A stretch of DNA of 64,000 nt from 62-47 sp039808365 (GCA_039808365.1 JBDHSX010000004.1:1-64000); one strand, 5' to 3'. Counted from the stretch's first letter, positions 24,540 to 34,152 are shown. The notes: generated by a model from the letters alone, not told the origin. Program-made: numbers and translations.

Positions 24540-24613
24540 GCGGGCGTAGTTCAATGGTAGAACGGCAGCTTCCCAAGCTGCATACGAGGGTTCGATTCCC
24601 TTCGCCCGCTCCA
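24540..24613 (+). tRNA. tRNA-Gly, anticodon CCC
   Basis: 74 nt. The acceptor stem is GCGGGCG paired with CGCCCGC, followed by discriminator T and an encoded CCA. The anticodon stem is GCAGC/GCTGC with loop TTCCCAA, so the anticodon is CCC (24572-24574). The T arm contains GGTTCGATTCC. It marks the point where gene content changes from core to the respiration/stress block, though no integrase or duplicated 3' end is visible nearby. Confidence 0.96.
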
Positions 24614-24664
24614 GCCCTTCGCCGAATTTGACGCGGGGCGGTTTGGGCATTGTCGAGCCTGCTC

Positions 24665-26872
24665 TCAGGCCGCGCGTGTCAGTTTATCGAGCGTGATCGG
24701 AAGATCGCGCACGCGCACGCCGGTGGCGTGATAGACGGCGTTGGCGATCGCGGCGGCGACGCCGACGATGCCGATCTCCCCGAGCCCCTTGATTCCCATC
24801 GGATTGACGAATTCGTCCTGCTCGTCGACGAAGATCACATCGATGTCGTGAACGTCGGCGTTCACCGGGACATGATACTCGGCGATATTGGCGTTCATCA
24901 TCCGCCCCAGGCGCGGGTCGATCAGGGTTTCCTCGTGCAGCGCCATGCCGAGCCCCCAAATCATGCCGCCCATGATCTGGCTGCGCGCGGTCTTGAGGTT
25001 GAGAATGCGCCCGGCCGCCACGGCGCTGACGATGCGGGTGGCACGGATGACGCCGATGTCCTCGTCGACCCTCACTTCCGCGAAGATTGCCGAATGGGTG
25101 TTGTGCGCATGGGCCTCGTCCTTGGCGAAGGTGGTCTGTTCCTCGCGCTCGATCCGGTCGATCGATGCCGTCCGCATCACGTCGGTGATGGCAACGGCGT
25201 CCCGGCTGTTGGCGCGCGATGCGATCGCGCCGTCGACCAGCGTCACCTCGTCATGGCTCAAGCCTTTGAACGGTGAGCGGGGGAGGCGTTGCGCCAGCTT
25301 CAGAAGATCGTCGCGAATGGCTCTGCCCGTCGTGACGATCCCGTTGGAGACCGACGCCGCCATCCACGATCCGCCTTCCACCGGCGATTGCGGAAGCGTG
25401 GAATCGCCGAGCTTGATCGAGATCGCTTCAAGCGGGAGGCCGAGCGTGTCGGCGGCCACTTGCGTCATGATGGTGTAGGTGCCGGTGCCGATGTCGGCGG
25501 TGGCGCATGACACCTCGGCATGGCCGTTCGATGTGAGGGCGATGCGGACGGTGATCGGCATTTGCATGGCGTCCCACACCCCGGTCGCCATGCCCCAGCC
25601 GATCAATTCATGACCCTCGCGCATCGAGCGCGGCGCAGCGGTGCGTCGCCTCCAGCCGAAAGCCTCCGCGCCCCGGCGATAGCATTCGCGGAGATTTTTG
25701 CTGCTGTAGGGCAGCCCGCTCTCTTGATCGCGGTCGGAATAGCATGTCAGCCGCAGTTCGATCGGATCCATCCCCAGCGCGACCGCCAGTTCATCCATCG
25801 CCGCTTCCAGCGCATAGACGCCGGTCGCGGCGCTCGGCGCCCGCATGTCGCAACCGGTGGGAAGATCGAGGCGAGCAAGCCTGTGCTCATAGCTGGCCGC
25901 CTGGCTCTTATAGAGCAGGCTCGACCACGTCGTTTCGTTGCGATGAAAGTCCTCATACCGGGAGGTCGATGTCACCGCATCGTGGACGATCGCATTCAGG
26001 GTGCCGTCCGCATTCGCGCCAAGCTGAAGGCGCTGGCGCATCGCCGGCCGATAGCCAACCGCATACATCTGTTGGCGCGTCAGCACGACGCGCACCGAGC
26101 GATGGATCGCCCGGGCCGCCAGCACGGCGAGGACCGCCTGATAGGCGGGGCGCAACGCCGAGCCGAACGCACCGCCGACATACGGCGACACCACGCGGAT
26201 ATCGTCGGGATCGCATTCGAACACGCGGCACAGATAGCCGTGGACGTTCTGCACGCCCTGGGTCTTGTCATAAACGGTCAGCCTTCCGTCGTTCCAGACG
26301 GCGGTGGTGCCGAACAATTCCATCGGATTGTGGTGTTCGATCGGAACGAAATAGTCGGCCTGATGCCCGACGTCCGAACGCGCGAAGGCCCGCGCCGGGT
26401 CGCCGCGCGGCTTCGCCGGCGCGCCGAGCGCCACCGCCTCGCCGCGGGCGCGGCCGAAATCGGTGACATGCGGCTCCTCGTCATAGGTGATGCCGACAAG
26501 CGAGGCCGCGTAGGCGGCGGTTTCGAGATCCTCGGCCACCACCAGCGCGACCGGCTGGCCGCTGAAGTGAATGCGGTCGTCATATAATGGCCGAAACGGC
26601 GAGCCTTGCTCCGGCGCAACGTCGTCCTTGTAGGCCTTGTCGTTATCGGCCATGGTCGGGCGATTTTGGTGCGTGAGCACGGCGATGACACCTTCGACAT
26701 CCATCGCGCGCGCCGTGTCGATCCGCTTGATGCGACCTTTGGCGATGGGCGACGTCGCGACGCTGCCGTGAACCAGGTCCGCCGCGCCGAATTCCGCCGC
26801 ATAGCGCGCGACGCCGGTGACCTTGTCGCGTCCGTCGATGCGGGATGTTGCTGTTCCGATATGGTTGGTCAT
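24665..26872 (-). CDS. Molybdopterin-binding subunit of a PaoC/YagR-type aldehyde dehydrogenase
   Basis: 735 aa, xanthine-dehydrogenase-family large subunit. Visible are the a/b-hammerhead start (RIDGRDKVTGVARYAAEFG), VSPYVGGAFGS around the Mo site, GYRPAMRQRLQLGA, SCATADIGTGTYTI, and the C-terminal GLGEIGIVGVAAAIANAV, whose Glu is the expected catalytic base. The enzyme hydroxylates aldehydes to carboxylic acids using a molybdenum cofactor and passes electrons through FeS clusters to FAD. It is the third gene of the leftward trio. An unusual 163-bp gap separates it from the FAD subunit. No XdhC/PaoD maturation factor is nearby. Confidence 0.9.
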   Translation of the reverse strand: MTNHIGTATSRIDGRDKVTGVARYAAEFGAADLVHGSVATSPIAKGRIKRIDTARAMDVEGVIAVLTHQNRPTMADNDKAYKDDVAPEQGSPFRPLYDDRIHFSGQPVALVVAEDLETAAYAASLVGITYDEEPHVTDFGRARGEAVALGAPAKPRGDPARAFARSDVGHQADYFVPIEHHNPMELFGTTAVWNDGRLTVYDKTQGVQNVHGYLCRVFECDPDDIRVVSPYVGGAFGSALRPAYQAVLAVLAARAIHRSVRVVLTRQQMYAVGYRPAMRQRLQLGANADGTLNAIVHDAVTSTSRYEDFHRNETTWSSLLYKSQAASYEHRLARLDLPTGCDMRAPSAATGVYALEAAMDELAVALGMDPIELRLTCYSDRDQESGLPYSSKNLRECYRRGAEAFGWRRRTAAPRSMREGHELIGWGMATGVWDAMQMPITVRIALTSNGHAEVSCATADIGTGTYTIMTQVAADTLGLPLEAISIKLGDSTLPQSPVEGGSWMAASVSNGIVTTGRAIRDDLLKLAQRLPRSPFKGLSHDEVTLVDGAIASRANSRDAVAITDVMRTASIDRIEREEQTTFAKDEAHAHNTHSAIFAEVRVDEDIGVIRATRIVSAVAAGRILNLKTARSQIMGGMIWGLGMALHEETLIDPRLGRMMNANIAEYHVPVNADVHDIDVIFVDEQDEFVNPMGIKGLGEIGIVGVAAAIANAVYHATGVRVRDLPITLDKLTRAA

Positions 26873-27035
26873 CGATACACCGCTGGTCTGATCGGCTCAA
26901 ATATCTCGGCGAGAGCGAAGGTTTGCGATGTCCCGCTCCCGTGGACGCTGAACGCCACAGCGCCCTTCGGCAGGTTGCGGCGATCGAACTCTGCCGGGCC
27001 GCGTGTCTTCCATCGCGGGCGTGGTGGGGTTCGGT

Positions 27036-28052
27036 TCACGCGATTCTCTTGTCCGACTGCGATTGCGGCGTGCCTTGCGCGGCTTGGTTCAACGCGCGCA
27101 TGATGGTGCGCCGGGCGAGATCGATCTTGAAATCGTTATGGCCGTATCCCTTCGCGTCACGCAGGACGATTCGCGCGGCCTTGGCGAACGTGTCCTGGGC
27201 GACGGGCTGCCCAGTCAGAACGGCTTCGGCCTCCGGATCGCGCCAAGGCTTGTGGGCGACGCCGCCGAGCGCCAGTCGCGCCTGGCGAATGACGCCGTTG
27301 TCGATCTCAAGCGCGGCCGCGACGGAGACCAGCGCAAAGGCATATGACAACCGGTCGCGAATTTTCAGATAGGTATAGTTGGTGCGAAAGCTGGGCGCGG
27401 GAAGCCCGACCGCGGTGACGATTTCATCGCCGCCGAGGTTGGTGTCGCGCTCCGGCGTATCGCCAGGGAGGCGATGAAAATCCGCCATCGGGATCGTGCG
27501 CGCCCCATGGGGGCCCGTGACGTGCACGGTGGCGTCGAGTGCGATCAGGGCGACGCACATATCGGAGGGATGCGTGGCGATGCAGGTCTCACTGGCGCCG
27601 AGAATGGCGTTGATGCGATTGAGGCCGCCGATGGCCGAGCATCCCGCGCCCGGCTTGCGTTTATTGCAGGGCGTGGCGACGTCATAGAAATACAGGCAGC
27701 GCGTTCGTTGCAGCAAATTGCCGCCGGTCGTGGCCATGTTGCGCAATTGCGTGGAAGCACCCGCGAGAATGGCGCTCGACAGCAGGGGATAGCGATCTTT
27801 CACCTGCGGATGCCATGCGAGGTCCGAGTTCGGCACCAGGGCTCCGATGCGAAGCCCTCCGTCGGGTGTTTTCTCGACCTCCCGTAACGGCAGATGAGAA
27901 ATATCCACCAGACGAGCGGGTTGCTCGACGCCGTATTTCATCAGATCGATGAGATTGGTGCCGCCGGCGATGAATTTCGCCGATCCGTCGGCGGCGGACT
28001 GCCGCACCGCGTCTGTGACGTCCCCTGCGCGACTATATTGGAAGTTGTTCAT
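27036..28052 (-). CDS. FAD-binding subunit of the PaoB/YagS-type aldehyde dehydrogenase
   Basis: 338 aa CO-dehydrogenase flavoprotein medium-chain fold: FIAGGTNLIDLMKYGVEQP near the start, then GASTQLRNMATTGGNLLQRTRC. The stretch RCLYFYDVATPCNKRKPGAGC with a later CIATHPSD is the cysteine-bearing insertion of the PaoB subfamily. In E. coli PaoB it carries an extra [4Fe-4S] cluster. The start ATG overlaps the 2Fe-2S subunit stop (ATGA, 28049-28052). Confidence 0.9.
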   Translation of the reverse strand: MNNFQYSRAGDVTDAVRQSAADGSAKFIAGGTNLIDLMKYGVEQPARLVDISHLPLREVEKTPDGGLRIGALVPNSDLAWHPQVKDRYPLLSSAILAGASTQLRNMATTGGNLLQRTRCLYFYDVATPCNKRKPGAGCSAIGGLNRINAILGASETCIATHPSDMCVALIALDATVHVTGPHGARTIPMADFHRLPGDTPERDTNLGGDEIVTAVGLPAPSFRTNYTYLKIRDRLSYAFALVSVAAALEIDNGVIRQARLALGGVAHKPWRDPEAEAVLTGQPVAQDTFAKAARIVLRDAKGYGHNDFKIDLARRTIMRALNQAAQGTPQSQSDKRIA

Positions 28053-28576
28053 GTCGCGTTCAACGCCTCCTCGATGGCGGCAACGATGTTGGGATAGGCA
28101 CCGCAGCGGCAGATGTTTCCGCTCATCGTCTCACGGATCTCGTCACGGGTTCGCGCCCGGCCCTCATTGATCAGCCCGACCGCCGAGCAGATCTGGCCCG
28201 GCGTGCAATAGCCGCATTGCAGCGCATCGTGATCGATAAAGGCTTGCTGCACCGGATGGAGCGTTCCGTCGCGCGCAATGCCTTCGATGGTCGTGATCTC
28301 CGCCCCGTCCTGCATCACCGCGAGCGCAAGGCAGGCATTGATCGGCCGCCGGTTAAGCAGAACCGTGCAGGCGCCGCATTGGCCGTGATCGCAGCCCTTC
28401 TTCGTCCCCGTCAGATGCAGTCGCTCACGCAAGGCGTCGAGCAACGTCGTCCACGGCGGGATTTCGAGTTGCGTCCTGGTGCCGTTGATCAGCAAAGCAA
28501 CGGCGACCTTCTGCATCGGCGGCGCGGCGTGACCCGGCGCCACGGCGGTCGCGGTCGGGCCGTGTGAATCTGCCAT
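28049..28576 (-). CDS. 2Fe-2S subunit of the PaoA/YagT-type aldehyde dehydrogenase
   Basis: 175 aa. The plant-type ferredoxin motif KKGCDHGQCGACTVLLN comes first, then the second cluster motifs CGYCTPGQ and CRCGAYPNI, so there are two [2Fe-2S] centres. E. coli PaoA has a Tat signal and works in the periplasm; this protein has only a short, non-hydrophobic N-terminus, so I infer a cytoplasmic enzyme. ATG 28576 is favoured over earlier in-frame ATGs because GGAGA is correctly spaced from it. A GGAAC-N16-AATT element lies just upstream. Confidence 0.9.
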   Translation of the reverse strand: MADSHGPTATAVAPGHAAPPMQKVAVALLINGTRTQLEIPPWTTLLDALRERLHLTGTKKGCDHGQCGACTVLLNRRPINACLALAVMQDGAEITTIEGIARDGTLHPVQQAFIDHDALQCGYCTPGQICSAVGLINEGRARTRDEIRETMSGNICRCGAYPNIVAAIEEALNAT

Positions 28577-28605
28577 GTGCATTCTCCGCGCGTGTCCCGC
28601 CATTC

Positions 28606-28630
28606 AATTCGTTGCGGGCCAGGACGTTCC
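28606..28630 (-). promoter_or_regulatory. Weak candidate EcfG-type promoter for the aldehyde dehydrogenase operon
   Basis: On the minus strand, GGAAC (28630-28626), 16 bp, AATT (28609-28606). The -35 is perfect; the -10 keeps only TT of CGTT. It is the weakest of the series and is supported mainly by its position 30 bp before the start codon and the pattern in the neighbouring units. Confidence 0.35.
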
Positions 28631-28716
28631 TTTCGCCGCGCGGTGAGGTGGGCGCGCAGGCCCAAGAACGATCCACAAGAACTTTCCAGGTGTGGCGCCA
28701 CGGCGACATTCGGCTC

Positions 28717-29406
28717 TCAAGCCGCCCACGCCGCCGCCACCTCGGCCGCGTCGGCCAGTTCGATCTGGGCATGAAAGCGCCGCTCATAAAGTCGAAGCGA
28801 GGCGTCGTGGGCTTCGTCCGACGAACTACAAAGACCGTCCCTGACGATGATGATCCGGTATCCCAGATCGACCGCGCTCAGCGCCGTCGAAAGAACGCAG
28901 ACGTCGGTTTCCGAGCCGGTGAGGATAAGCGTATCGACATTCCTGTTCCGAAGGAACGGATGAAGCGCACCGGTGGCGAAGCCTGAATAGACCGGCTTGT
29001 CGATAACGTGGGCCGGGGGCACGAAACGTTCAAGTTCGGGCATGAGCCTGAGAATTGACCGGTCCATCGCGCCGCGCGTGATGTTCGACCATCGTGCAAA
29101 ATAGCCGCGCCACATGCCGGGAGCGTCATCCGGATTGTCGGGTGGAATGAAACGCGTGAAGATCGTGCGCTCCGGCGCTTTTGCCACCAGATATTCAATG
29201 GTCGGCAATACCCGCGGCATCCAGGGTGTCGGCCACGGGCCCTGTTCGCTAAATAGTCGCTGCATATCGATGCAGAGATGGACGCTGTGGGGGCCCGGCG
29301 ATGCCTTAAGTGCGCCCATGGCCTCCTCCATGCCGGACAGCGCGTTGCCGCGTGCAACAAGTCGGGATTCAAGCGCTTCGAGAGCAATCGGTTCCCCTTT
29401 CTCCAT
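28717..29406 (-). CDS. Isochorismatase-like cysteine hydrolase
   Basis: 229 aa. The triad of the family is present: Asp in HLCIDMQRLF, Lys in VIDKPVYSGF, and Cys in GSETDVCVLST with the preceding cis-peptide region. Members hydrolyse amides such as nicotinamide or ureido compounds, or vinyl ethers; substrate unknown. The open frame is longer, but its first 77 codons lie in the divergent promoter region, so I start at ATG 29406 (an ATG 25 codons later is also possible). It is transcribed toward the aldehyde dehydrogenase genes, 140 bp away. Confidence 0.82.
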   Translation of the reverse strand: MEKGEPIALEALESRLVARGNALSGMEEAMGALKASPGPHSVHLCIDMQRLFSEQGPWPTPWMPRVLPTIEYLVAKAPERTIFTRFIPPDNPDDAPGMWRGYFARWSNITRGAMDRSILRLMPELERFVPPAHVIDKPVYSGFATGALHPFLRNRNVDTLILTGSETDVCVLSTALSAVDLGYRIIIVRDGLCSSSDEAHDASLRLYERRFHAQIELADAAEVAAAWAA

Positions 29407-29463
29407 TTCTCCGCCGCAGCTGTGGCGGCGCAAGGAGTTCGCGCGGCCGTGTTCGGCCGCATT

Positions 29464-29488
29464 GGAACGGAGGGGTGGAATGATGGTT
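29464..29488 (+). promoter_or_regulatory. EcfG-type promoter for DUF2231 and the sorbosone-dehydrogenase gene
   Basis: GGAAC (29464-29468), 16 bp, GGTT (29485-29488). It matches the general-stress consensus GGAAC-N16-CGTT at 8 of 9 positions and lies 39 bp before the DUF2231 start codon. Confidence 0.6.
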
Positions 29489-29527
29489 ACAACATTCGGG
29501 AGGCGATCTTGCGCAAGAGGGCGCGCC

Positions 29528-29977
29528 ATGACTCCGCAGACGCTGAATTCCACCGCAGAGGTCGCCGGCCATCCAATCCACCCGATGCTGGTCCCCATTC
29601 CGATCGTCTGCTTCATCGGCGCTCTCATCACCGACATCGCCTATTTCATGACCGCTGAGATGATGTGGGCGAATTTTTCCGCCTGGCTTCTGGTGGTGGG
29701 ACTTATCTTCGGCGTGCTGGCGGCCGTCGCCGGCCTGATCGATTTTCTCGGCAATCGCCTGATCCGGTCGCGGGCGCCGGCATGGCCCCATCTGGTCGGC
29801 AATGTCGCCGTGCTGATTCTCGCTTTCTTTAACGCGCTGATCCACACGCGCGATGCGTGGACCTCGGTGGTCCCGACCGGGCTGGTCCTTTCCATCGTCA
29901 CGGTGCTGATCCTTCCCGTCACCGGCTGGCTCGGGTGGGCGCTGGTCTATCGCCATCACGTCGGAGTGAGCCCGTGA
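29528..29977 (+). CDS. DUF2231 membrane protein
   Basis: 149 aa with four hydrophobic helices. The N-terminal motif EVAGHPIHPMLVPIPI is the hallmark of DUF2231, with histidines that resemble heme or metal ligands. Function is not established. In many genomes such genes sit beside redox or PQQ-type dehydrogenase genes, as here. ATG 29528 follows AAGAGGG; the frame is open upstream, but only through the opposite-strand gene. The next gene starts with GTGA overlapping its stop. Confidence 0.85.
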   Translation: MTPQTLNSTAEVAGHPIHPMLVPIPIVCFIGALITDIAYFMTAEMMWANFSAWLLVVGLIFGVLAAVAGLIDFLGNRLIRSRAPAWPHLVGNVAVLILAFFNALIHTRDAWTSVVPTGLVLSIVTVLILPVTGWLGWALVYRHHVGVSP

Positions 29978-31335
29978 CCCGGATCATCCTCTTCCTGCGC
30001 TTGGCCGTGGTTGCCGGCTCCGTGCTGGGTCTCGCCGGATGCGACGATGGCAGCGGCGACCCGAACGCCGAAATCGGGCCCAATCCCAAGCTGCCGGAGG
30101 TGCAACAATATTTGCTGCCCCCGATGCATATCGCCAAGGTGGTGGGCTGGAAACAGGGCGATACGCCTTCGGTGGCGAAGGGCCTCAAGATTCAGGCGAT
30201 GGCGACCGGGCTGCAGCATCCGCGCTCGCTCTACGTGCTGCCGAACGGCGATATTCTGGTGATTGAATCCAAGGCGCCGCAGTCCGCCGCGATCAAGCGC
30301 CCCAAGGAAATCATCATGGGATATATCGAATCGTGGGCGACATCGGGAGGCGACACTGGGCCGAGCAGCCGCATCACACTGCTGCGCGACAGCAACGGCG
30401 ACGGCGTTCCCGATATGCGATCGGTTTTTCTCGACCATCTCAATTCGCCGTTCGGCGTGGCGCTGGTGGGCCATGACCTTTATGTCGCCAACACCGACGC
30501 CATCGTCAAATATCCCTACCAGACCGGCGAAACGACGATCACCGCGCCCGGTGAAGTGCTGACGCCGCTGCCGGGTGGTCCGATCGATCATCACTGGACC
30601 AAGAGCCTGGTGGCCAGTCCGGACGGATCGAAGCTGTATGTCGGCGTCGGCTCCAACAGCAACATCACCGAAAACGGCATGGAAGCGGAGAAGAATCGCG
30701 CCGCCGTTCTGGAAGTGGATCGCGCGAGCGGGCGCTTCCGCATTTTTGCCAGCGGGCTGCGCAATCCGAATGGCCTTTGTTTCGAGCCGCAAACCGGTGC
30801 GTTGTGGGCCGTCGTCAATGAGCGCGACGAGTTGGGGCCCGATCTGGTGCCGGACTACATGACGTCGGTCAAGGAAAATGCTTTCTACGGCTGGCCCTAC
30901 AGCTATTACGGTCAGCATGTCGACCCGCGCGTGCAGCCGCAGCGGCCGGATCTGGTGGCGAAGGCGATTCCGCCGGACTATGCGCTGAGTTCTCACGTCG
31001 CGCCGCTGGGAATGACGTTCTACACGGCCGACAACCTGCCATCCGGCTACAAGGGCGGCGCATTTGTCGGCGAGCATGGCAGTTGGAACCGGCAGGTTCT
31101 CAACGGCTACAAGGTCGTCTTCATCCCGTTCAGCGATGGAAAGCCAAGCGGCAGGCCGCAGGATGTGGTGACGGGCTTTCTCGACGCCGACGATCAGGCG
31201 CGCGGCAGGCCTGTGGGACTGGCGGTCGACAAGTCCGGAGCGCTGCTGATCGCCGACGACGCCGGCAACACCGTCTGGCGCGTGAGCGGTGATGGTGCCG
31301 CGATGCACTCGGCATCGTCAACGTGGTCGGAGTGA
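29974..31335 (+). CDS. Sorbosone dehydrogenase-like PQQ-type lipoprotein
   Basis: 453 aa beta-propeller of the glucose/sorbosone dehydrogenase family. The N-terminus has a lipobox (VLGLAGC, Cys about 24), so the protein should be a lipid-anchored periplasmic enzyme. Family signatures include GLQHPRSLYVLPNGDILVIE, DHHWTKSLVASPDGSKLYVG, ASGLRNPNGLCFEPQTGALW, GWPYSYYGQ and GEHGSWNR. Family members oxidise sugars or aldehydes with PQQ and hand electrons to the respiratory chain. No PQQ-synthesis genes are in the window. GTG start overlaps DUF2231 (GTGA), implying a coupled pair. Confidence 0.87.
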   Translation: MTRIILFLRLAVVAGSVLGLAGCDDGSGDPNAEIGPNPKLPEVQQYLLPPMHIAKVVGWKQGDTPSVAKGLKIQAMATGLQHPRSLYVLPNGDILVIESKAPQSAAIKRPKEIIMGYIESWATSGGDTGPSSRITLLRDSNGDGVPDMRSVFLDHLNSPFGVALVGHDLYVANTDAIVKYPYQTGETTITAPGEVLTPLPGGPIDHHWTKSLVASPDGSKLYVGVGSNSNITENGMEAEKNRAAVLEVDRASGRFRIFASGLRNPNGLCFEPQTGALWAVVNERDELGPDLVPDYMTSVKENAFYGWPYSYYGQHVDPRVQPQRPDLVAKAIPPDYALSSHVAPLGMTFYTADNLPSGYKGGAFVGEHGSWNRQVLNGYKVVFIPFSDGKPSGRPQDVVTGFLDADDQARGRPVGLAVDKSGALLIADDAGNTVWRVSGDGAAMHSASSTWSE

Positions 31336-31374
31336 AAGTCGCGCGGTCAGCCCTCGCGGGCGCGCGCCGTCAGC

Positions 31375-34152
31375 CTAACTCAACGCCTCGCCTTCGGGAG
31401 CGAGCAGGCGTGCCGTCACGATTGCGACCGGCAGCTCCGCCGTCAGTATCGCGACGGGCAGCTTGTCGGTCCGCGCCACGCCGGAGGATGTGTTGACGGC
31501 GTAAGCGGAGGTATCGAGCGTGGCGTCGAACGCGCCGCGCGGCCAGTGTCGTCCTTGCCCGGTGAGGCCGGCAAAGTGGCGGCCGACCGCAACGATCACG
31601 GCATTGTTTTCATGCTCTCGTGCATAGGCGACGACATGATCGCGATCCGGCCCGTCGACGACGAGCGGCCGATATGCGCCCTTGCCGAAAACGTCGGGAA
31701 GCCTGCCGCGCATATCGAGCAGCATCTTGGTCCATGCCAACTTGAGATGACCGCTTGTCCAGCTTTCGACCAGCCGGGGCCAGTCCTGCGGCGCGGCCGC
31801 ATCGAGAATTGCGTCACGGACGACGAAATCGACCGGACGGCGATTGTCGGGATCGACCAACGACAAATCCCAGAACTCAGTGCCTTGATAGAAGTCGGGC
31901 ACGCCCGGCATGGTCGCTTTCAGCGTGATCTGACTGAGCGAATTCAGTGCGCCGAGCAGCGACAGCCGGCGCGCGAACGTCGTCATCGAATCGAGAAACG
32001 CCTGATTGGTGCTGTGGAGAATACGGTCGAGAAATGTGGTCAGTCCGTCCTCGTAGGCTGCGTTCGGGTTCAGCCAGCTGGTTTTGAGCTTGCCTTCGCG
32101 CGCCGCCTTGATGGCGTAGGCCTTGAATCGTTCGAAGAAAGACGCATCCGGCTCCAGCGGCCAGGAACCGGCGAGACTTTGATAGAGCAGATACTCCAAG
32201 GCAGGCGAGGGGCTGCGGCCACTATCGCTGCTTTGAATATGCTGCTTGTTGAGATTTCTCCAGTGTCGAACGCAGGTGTTCCATTCGCCGGCAAGTTCGG
32301 GAAGCGCGGTCAGGCGCGCCCGCGCGTCCTCGCCGCGTTTTGTGTCGTGGGTCGCGGTGGCGGTGAGGCCGTGCGGTAATGTCGTCTGTCGCCTCGACAA
32401 TGCGGCGTGAAACGATCCGATGGACAGCCCGTTACTGGCGGGATCGCCTCCCACCTCGTTGAAGGCGAGCAGGCGGGGATAGCGATAGAAGGCGGTATCC
32501 TCCAGCGACTTTGCCATCAGGGGCCCGGTGAACTGTTGCACCTTGAGCGCGAAACGCCGGATGCGCGATCTGCCGGGCGCTGCGCCCTTCATGTTGGCGA
32601 GATCGGTCGTCAGAACGTCGTGCAGAAAGTCGAAGATGCTTCGTTCCGCGCCCGGCCAACGCGCCTGCGCCTGTGCGATCGTTGCATCGATGAGAGCACG
32701 GTCGGTCGCGGACGGCCCGTTGGCGTCGATATAGGTGCGATACACCGGAAAGTGCAGGACATAGAGTTCGAGGGCGTGGCGCAGACTGCCGGCGGAGAAA
32801 TCGCGCGTGGTGTAATGCCCGTTCGCGATGCGAACCAAAAGCCTCGTCAGCACGGTAAATTCACTGGTCAGCAGCGTTTGCAGAACGCGCCGCTTTGACG
32901 CCAGAAGGATGGACGGAAAGCGCGATGAAATGCCGGCGGCGCCGTGCAATGCGCCGTCGAGGCCGCCAAGGCCGCTCTTGTCGACAAGAATGCGAGTGAT
33001 TGCGTTCAGCCACTCATATCCCGTGGTGCCGTGGACGCCGGCGAAGCGCGGCATATCCTCGCCCTCGCCAAGGATCTTCTCGACCACCAGATAGAAGGGT
33101 CGCCGCCCGTTCCCGCGGGCATTTCGGATGAGGCGTTGCAGGCGTTGACAGTATTGCGCGGGATCGCGAAGGCCGTCGATGTGATCGAGCCGCAGGCCCT
33201 GGATTTTGTCTTCGGAGATTAACCTTCTGATGAGCCCATGGGTTCTTTCGAAGGTCGCGGCATCCTCGACGCGAAGCCCGGCAAGATCGTTGATGTCGAA
33301 GAACCTGCGATAGTTGATATCGCTGGCGGCGAGCCGCCAGTAGGCAGGCTTGTAATGCTGGCGTTCGAGCAAATGATGGAGCGCCGATGTCTGCGATGGC
33401 TGGTTGGGCCCGGCGCGATAGGCTTCAAGGCCGCGATCGATGATTTCCCGGGCTTCGGCGAGCTCCGACAGTGCGCGCTTGAGGTGCGGTGCGTGAGACC
33501 GGGTCGGATGACGCAGTCCCTTGTATCGTGCCGCGATCTCCGTCAGTTGCCGTCCTGCGGTCGTCTCGACGGCATTGGCTTCGGTCACGATCACACTCAG
33601 GATTTCGCTGTAGCGCTCGGGTGCGATCGGCATTCGGTGTTCGAAATACCAGGCCGAGAATGTGCCCGTTGCACCATCGAAACGAAGCTGGATATCGCCC
33701 TGTTCCAACGCCTCGCCATAGGACGTGCCGAGGATCGGCAACAGCAGCCCGCCTCGCGCGCGGAAAGGCAGCAGGTTCCAATCAATATCGAAGGAGGCCG
33801 CGAAGGGCGACGATCGGCCCCATTCGAGAACATCGAGCCACCAGGGATTGTCGGCGTAATGCACGCCCATGTGATTGGGAACGAAATCGAGGATGAGGCC
33901 CAGATCTTCGCGCTTCAGGGCGGCGCTGAACCGCTCGAATCCCTGCTCGCCGCCGAGTTCGGGATTGATGACGTTGTGATCGACGATATCGTAGCCGTGC
34001 GTGCTGCCGTGCCGCGCCTTGAGAAACGGCGACGCATAGACATGGCTGATGCCAAGTTTGCCGAGGTAGGGAGCGATCGCCCCCGCTGCTTCGAAGCCGA
34101 ATGCGGCGGTCAATTGCAGACGATAGGTCGCGCGCGGGATTGCCGGCGGCAT
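31375..34152 (-). CDS. treY: Malto-oligosyltrehalose synthase
   Basis: 925 aa GH13 enzyme, full length for TreY. It begins PRATYRLQLTAAFGFEAA, then ISHVYASPFLKARHGSTHGYDIVD and LILDFVPNHMGV, with IQGLRLDHIDGLRDP holding the nucleophile region and TATHDTKRGEDARARL later. It rearranges the reducing end of a maltodextrin into a terminal trehalose unit. It starts one base after treZ ends (34153/34152), so the pair is one operon. The treX/glgX debranching gene often seen with them is absent. Confidence 0.95.
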   Translation of the reverse strand: MPPAIPRATYRLQLTAAFGFEAAGAIAPYLGKLGISHVYASPFLKARHGSTHGYDIVDHNVINPELGGEQGFERFSAALKREDLGLILDFVPNHMGVHYADNPWWLDVLEWGRSSPFAASFDIDWNLLPFRARGGLLLPILGTSYGEALEQGDIQLRFDGATGTFSAWYFEHRMPIAPERYSEILSVIVTEANAVETTAGRQLTEIAARYKGLRHPTRSHAPHLKRALSELAEAREIIDRGLEAYRAGPNQPSQTSALHHLLERQHYKPAYWRLAASDINYRRFFDINDLAGLRVEDAATFERTHGLIRRLISEDKIQGLRLDHIDGLRDPAQYCQRLQRLIRNARGNGRRPFYLVVEKILGEGEDMPRFAGVHGTTGYEWLNAITRILVDKSGLGGLDGALHGAAGISSRFPSILLASKRRVLQTLLTSEFTVLTRLLVRIANGHYTTRDFSAGSLRHALELYVLHFPVYRTYIDANGPSATDRALIDATIAQAQARWPGAERSIFDFLHDVLTTDLANMKGAAPGRSRIRRFALKVQQFTGPLMAKSLEDTAFYRYPRLLAFNEVGGDPASNGLSIGSFHAALSRRQTTLPHGLTATATHDTKRGEDARARLTALPELAGEWNTCVRHWRNLNKQHIQSSDSGRSPSPALEYLLYQSLAGSWPLEPDASFFERFKAYAIKAAREGKLKTSWLNPNAAYEDGLTTFLDRILHSTNQAFLDSMTTFARRLSLLGALNSLSQITLKATMPGVPDFYQGTEFWDLSLVDPDNRRPVDFVVRDAILDAAAPQDWPRLVESWTSGHLKLAWTKMLLDMRGRLPDVFGKGAYRPLVVDGPDRDHVVAYAREHENNAVIVAVGRHFAGLTGQGRHWPRGAFDATLDTSAYAVNTSSGVARTDKLPVAILTAELPVAIVTARLLAPEGEALS

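Noticed and set aside
24540..24613. tRNA-Gly as an attachment site with a duplicated 3' end
   Set aside because: I looked for a second copy of the T-arm/acceptor sequence (GGTTCGATTCCCTTCGCCC) to the right and saw none within the window.
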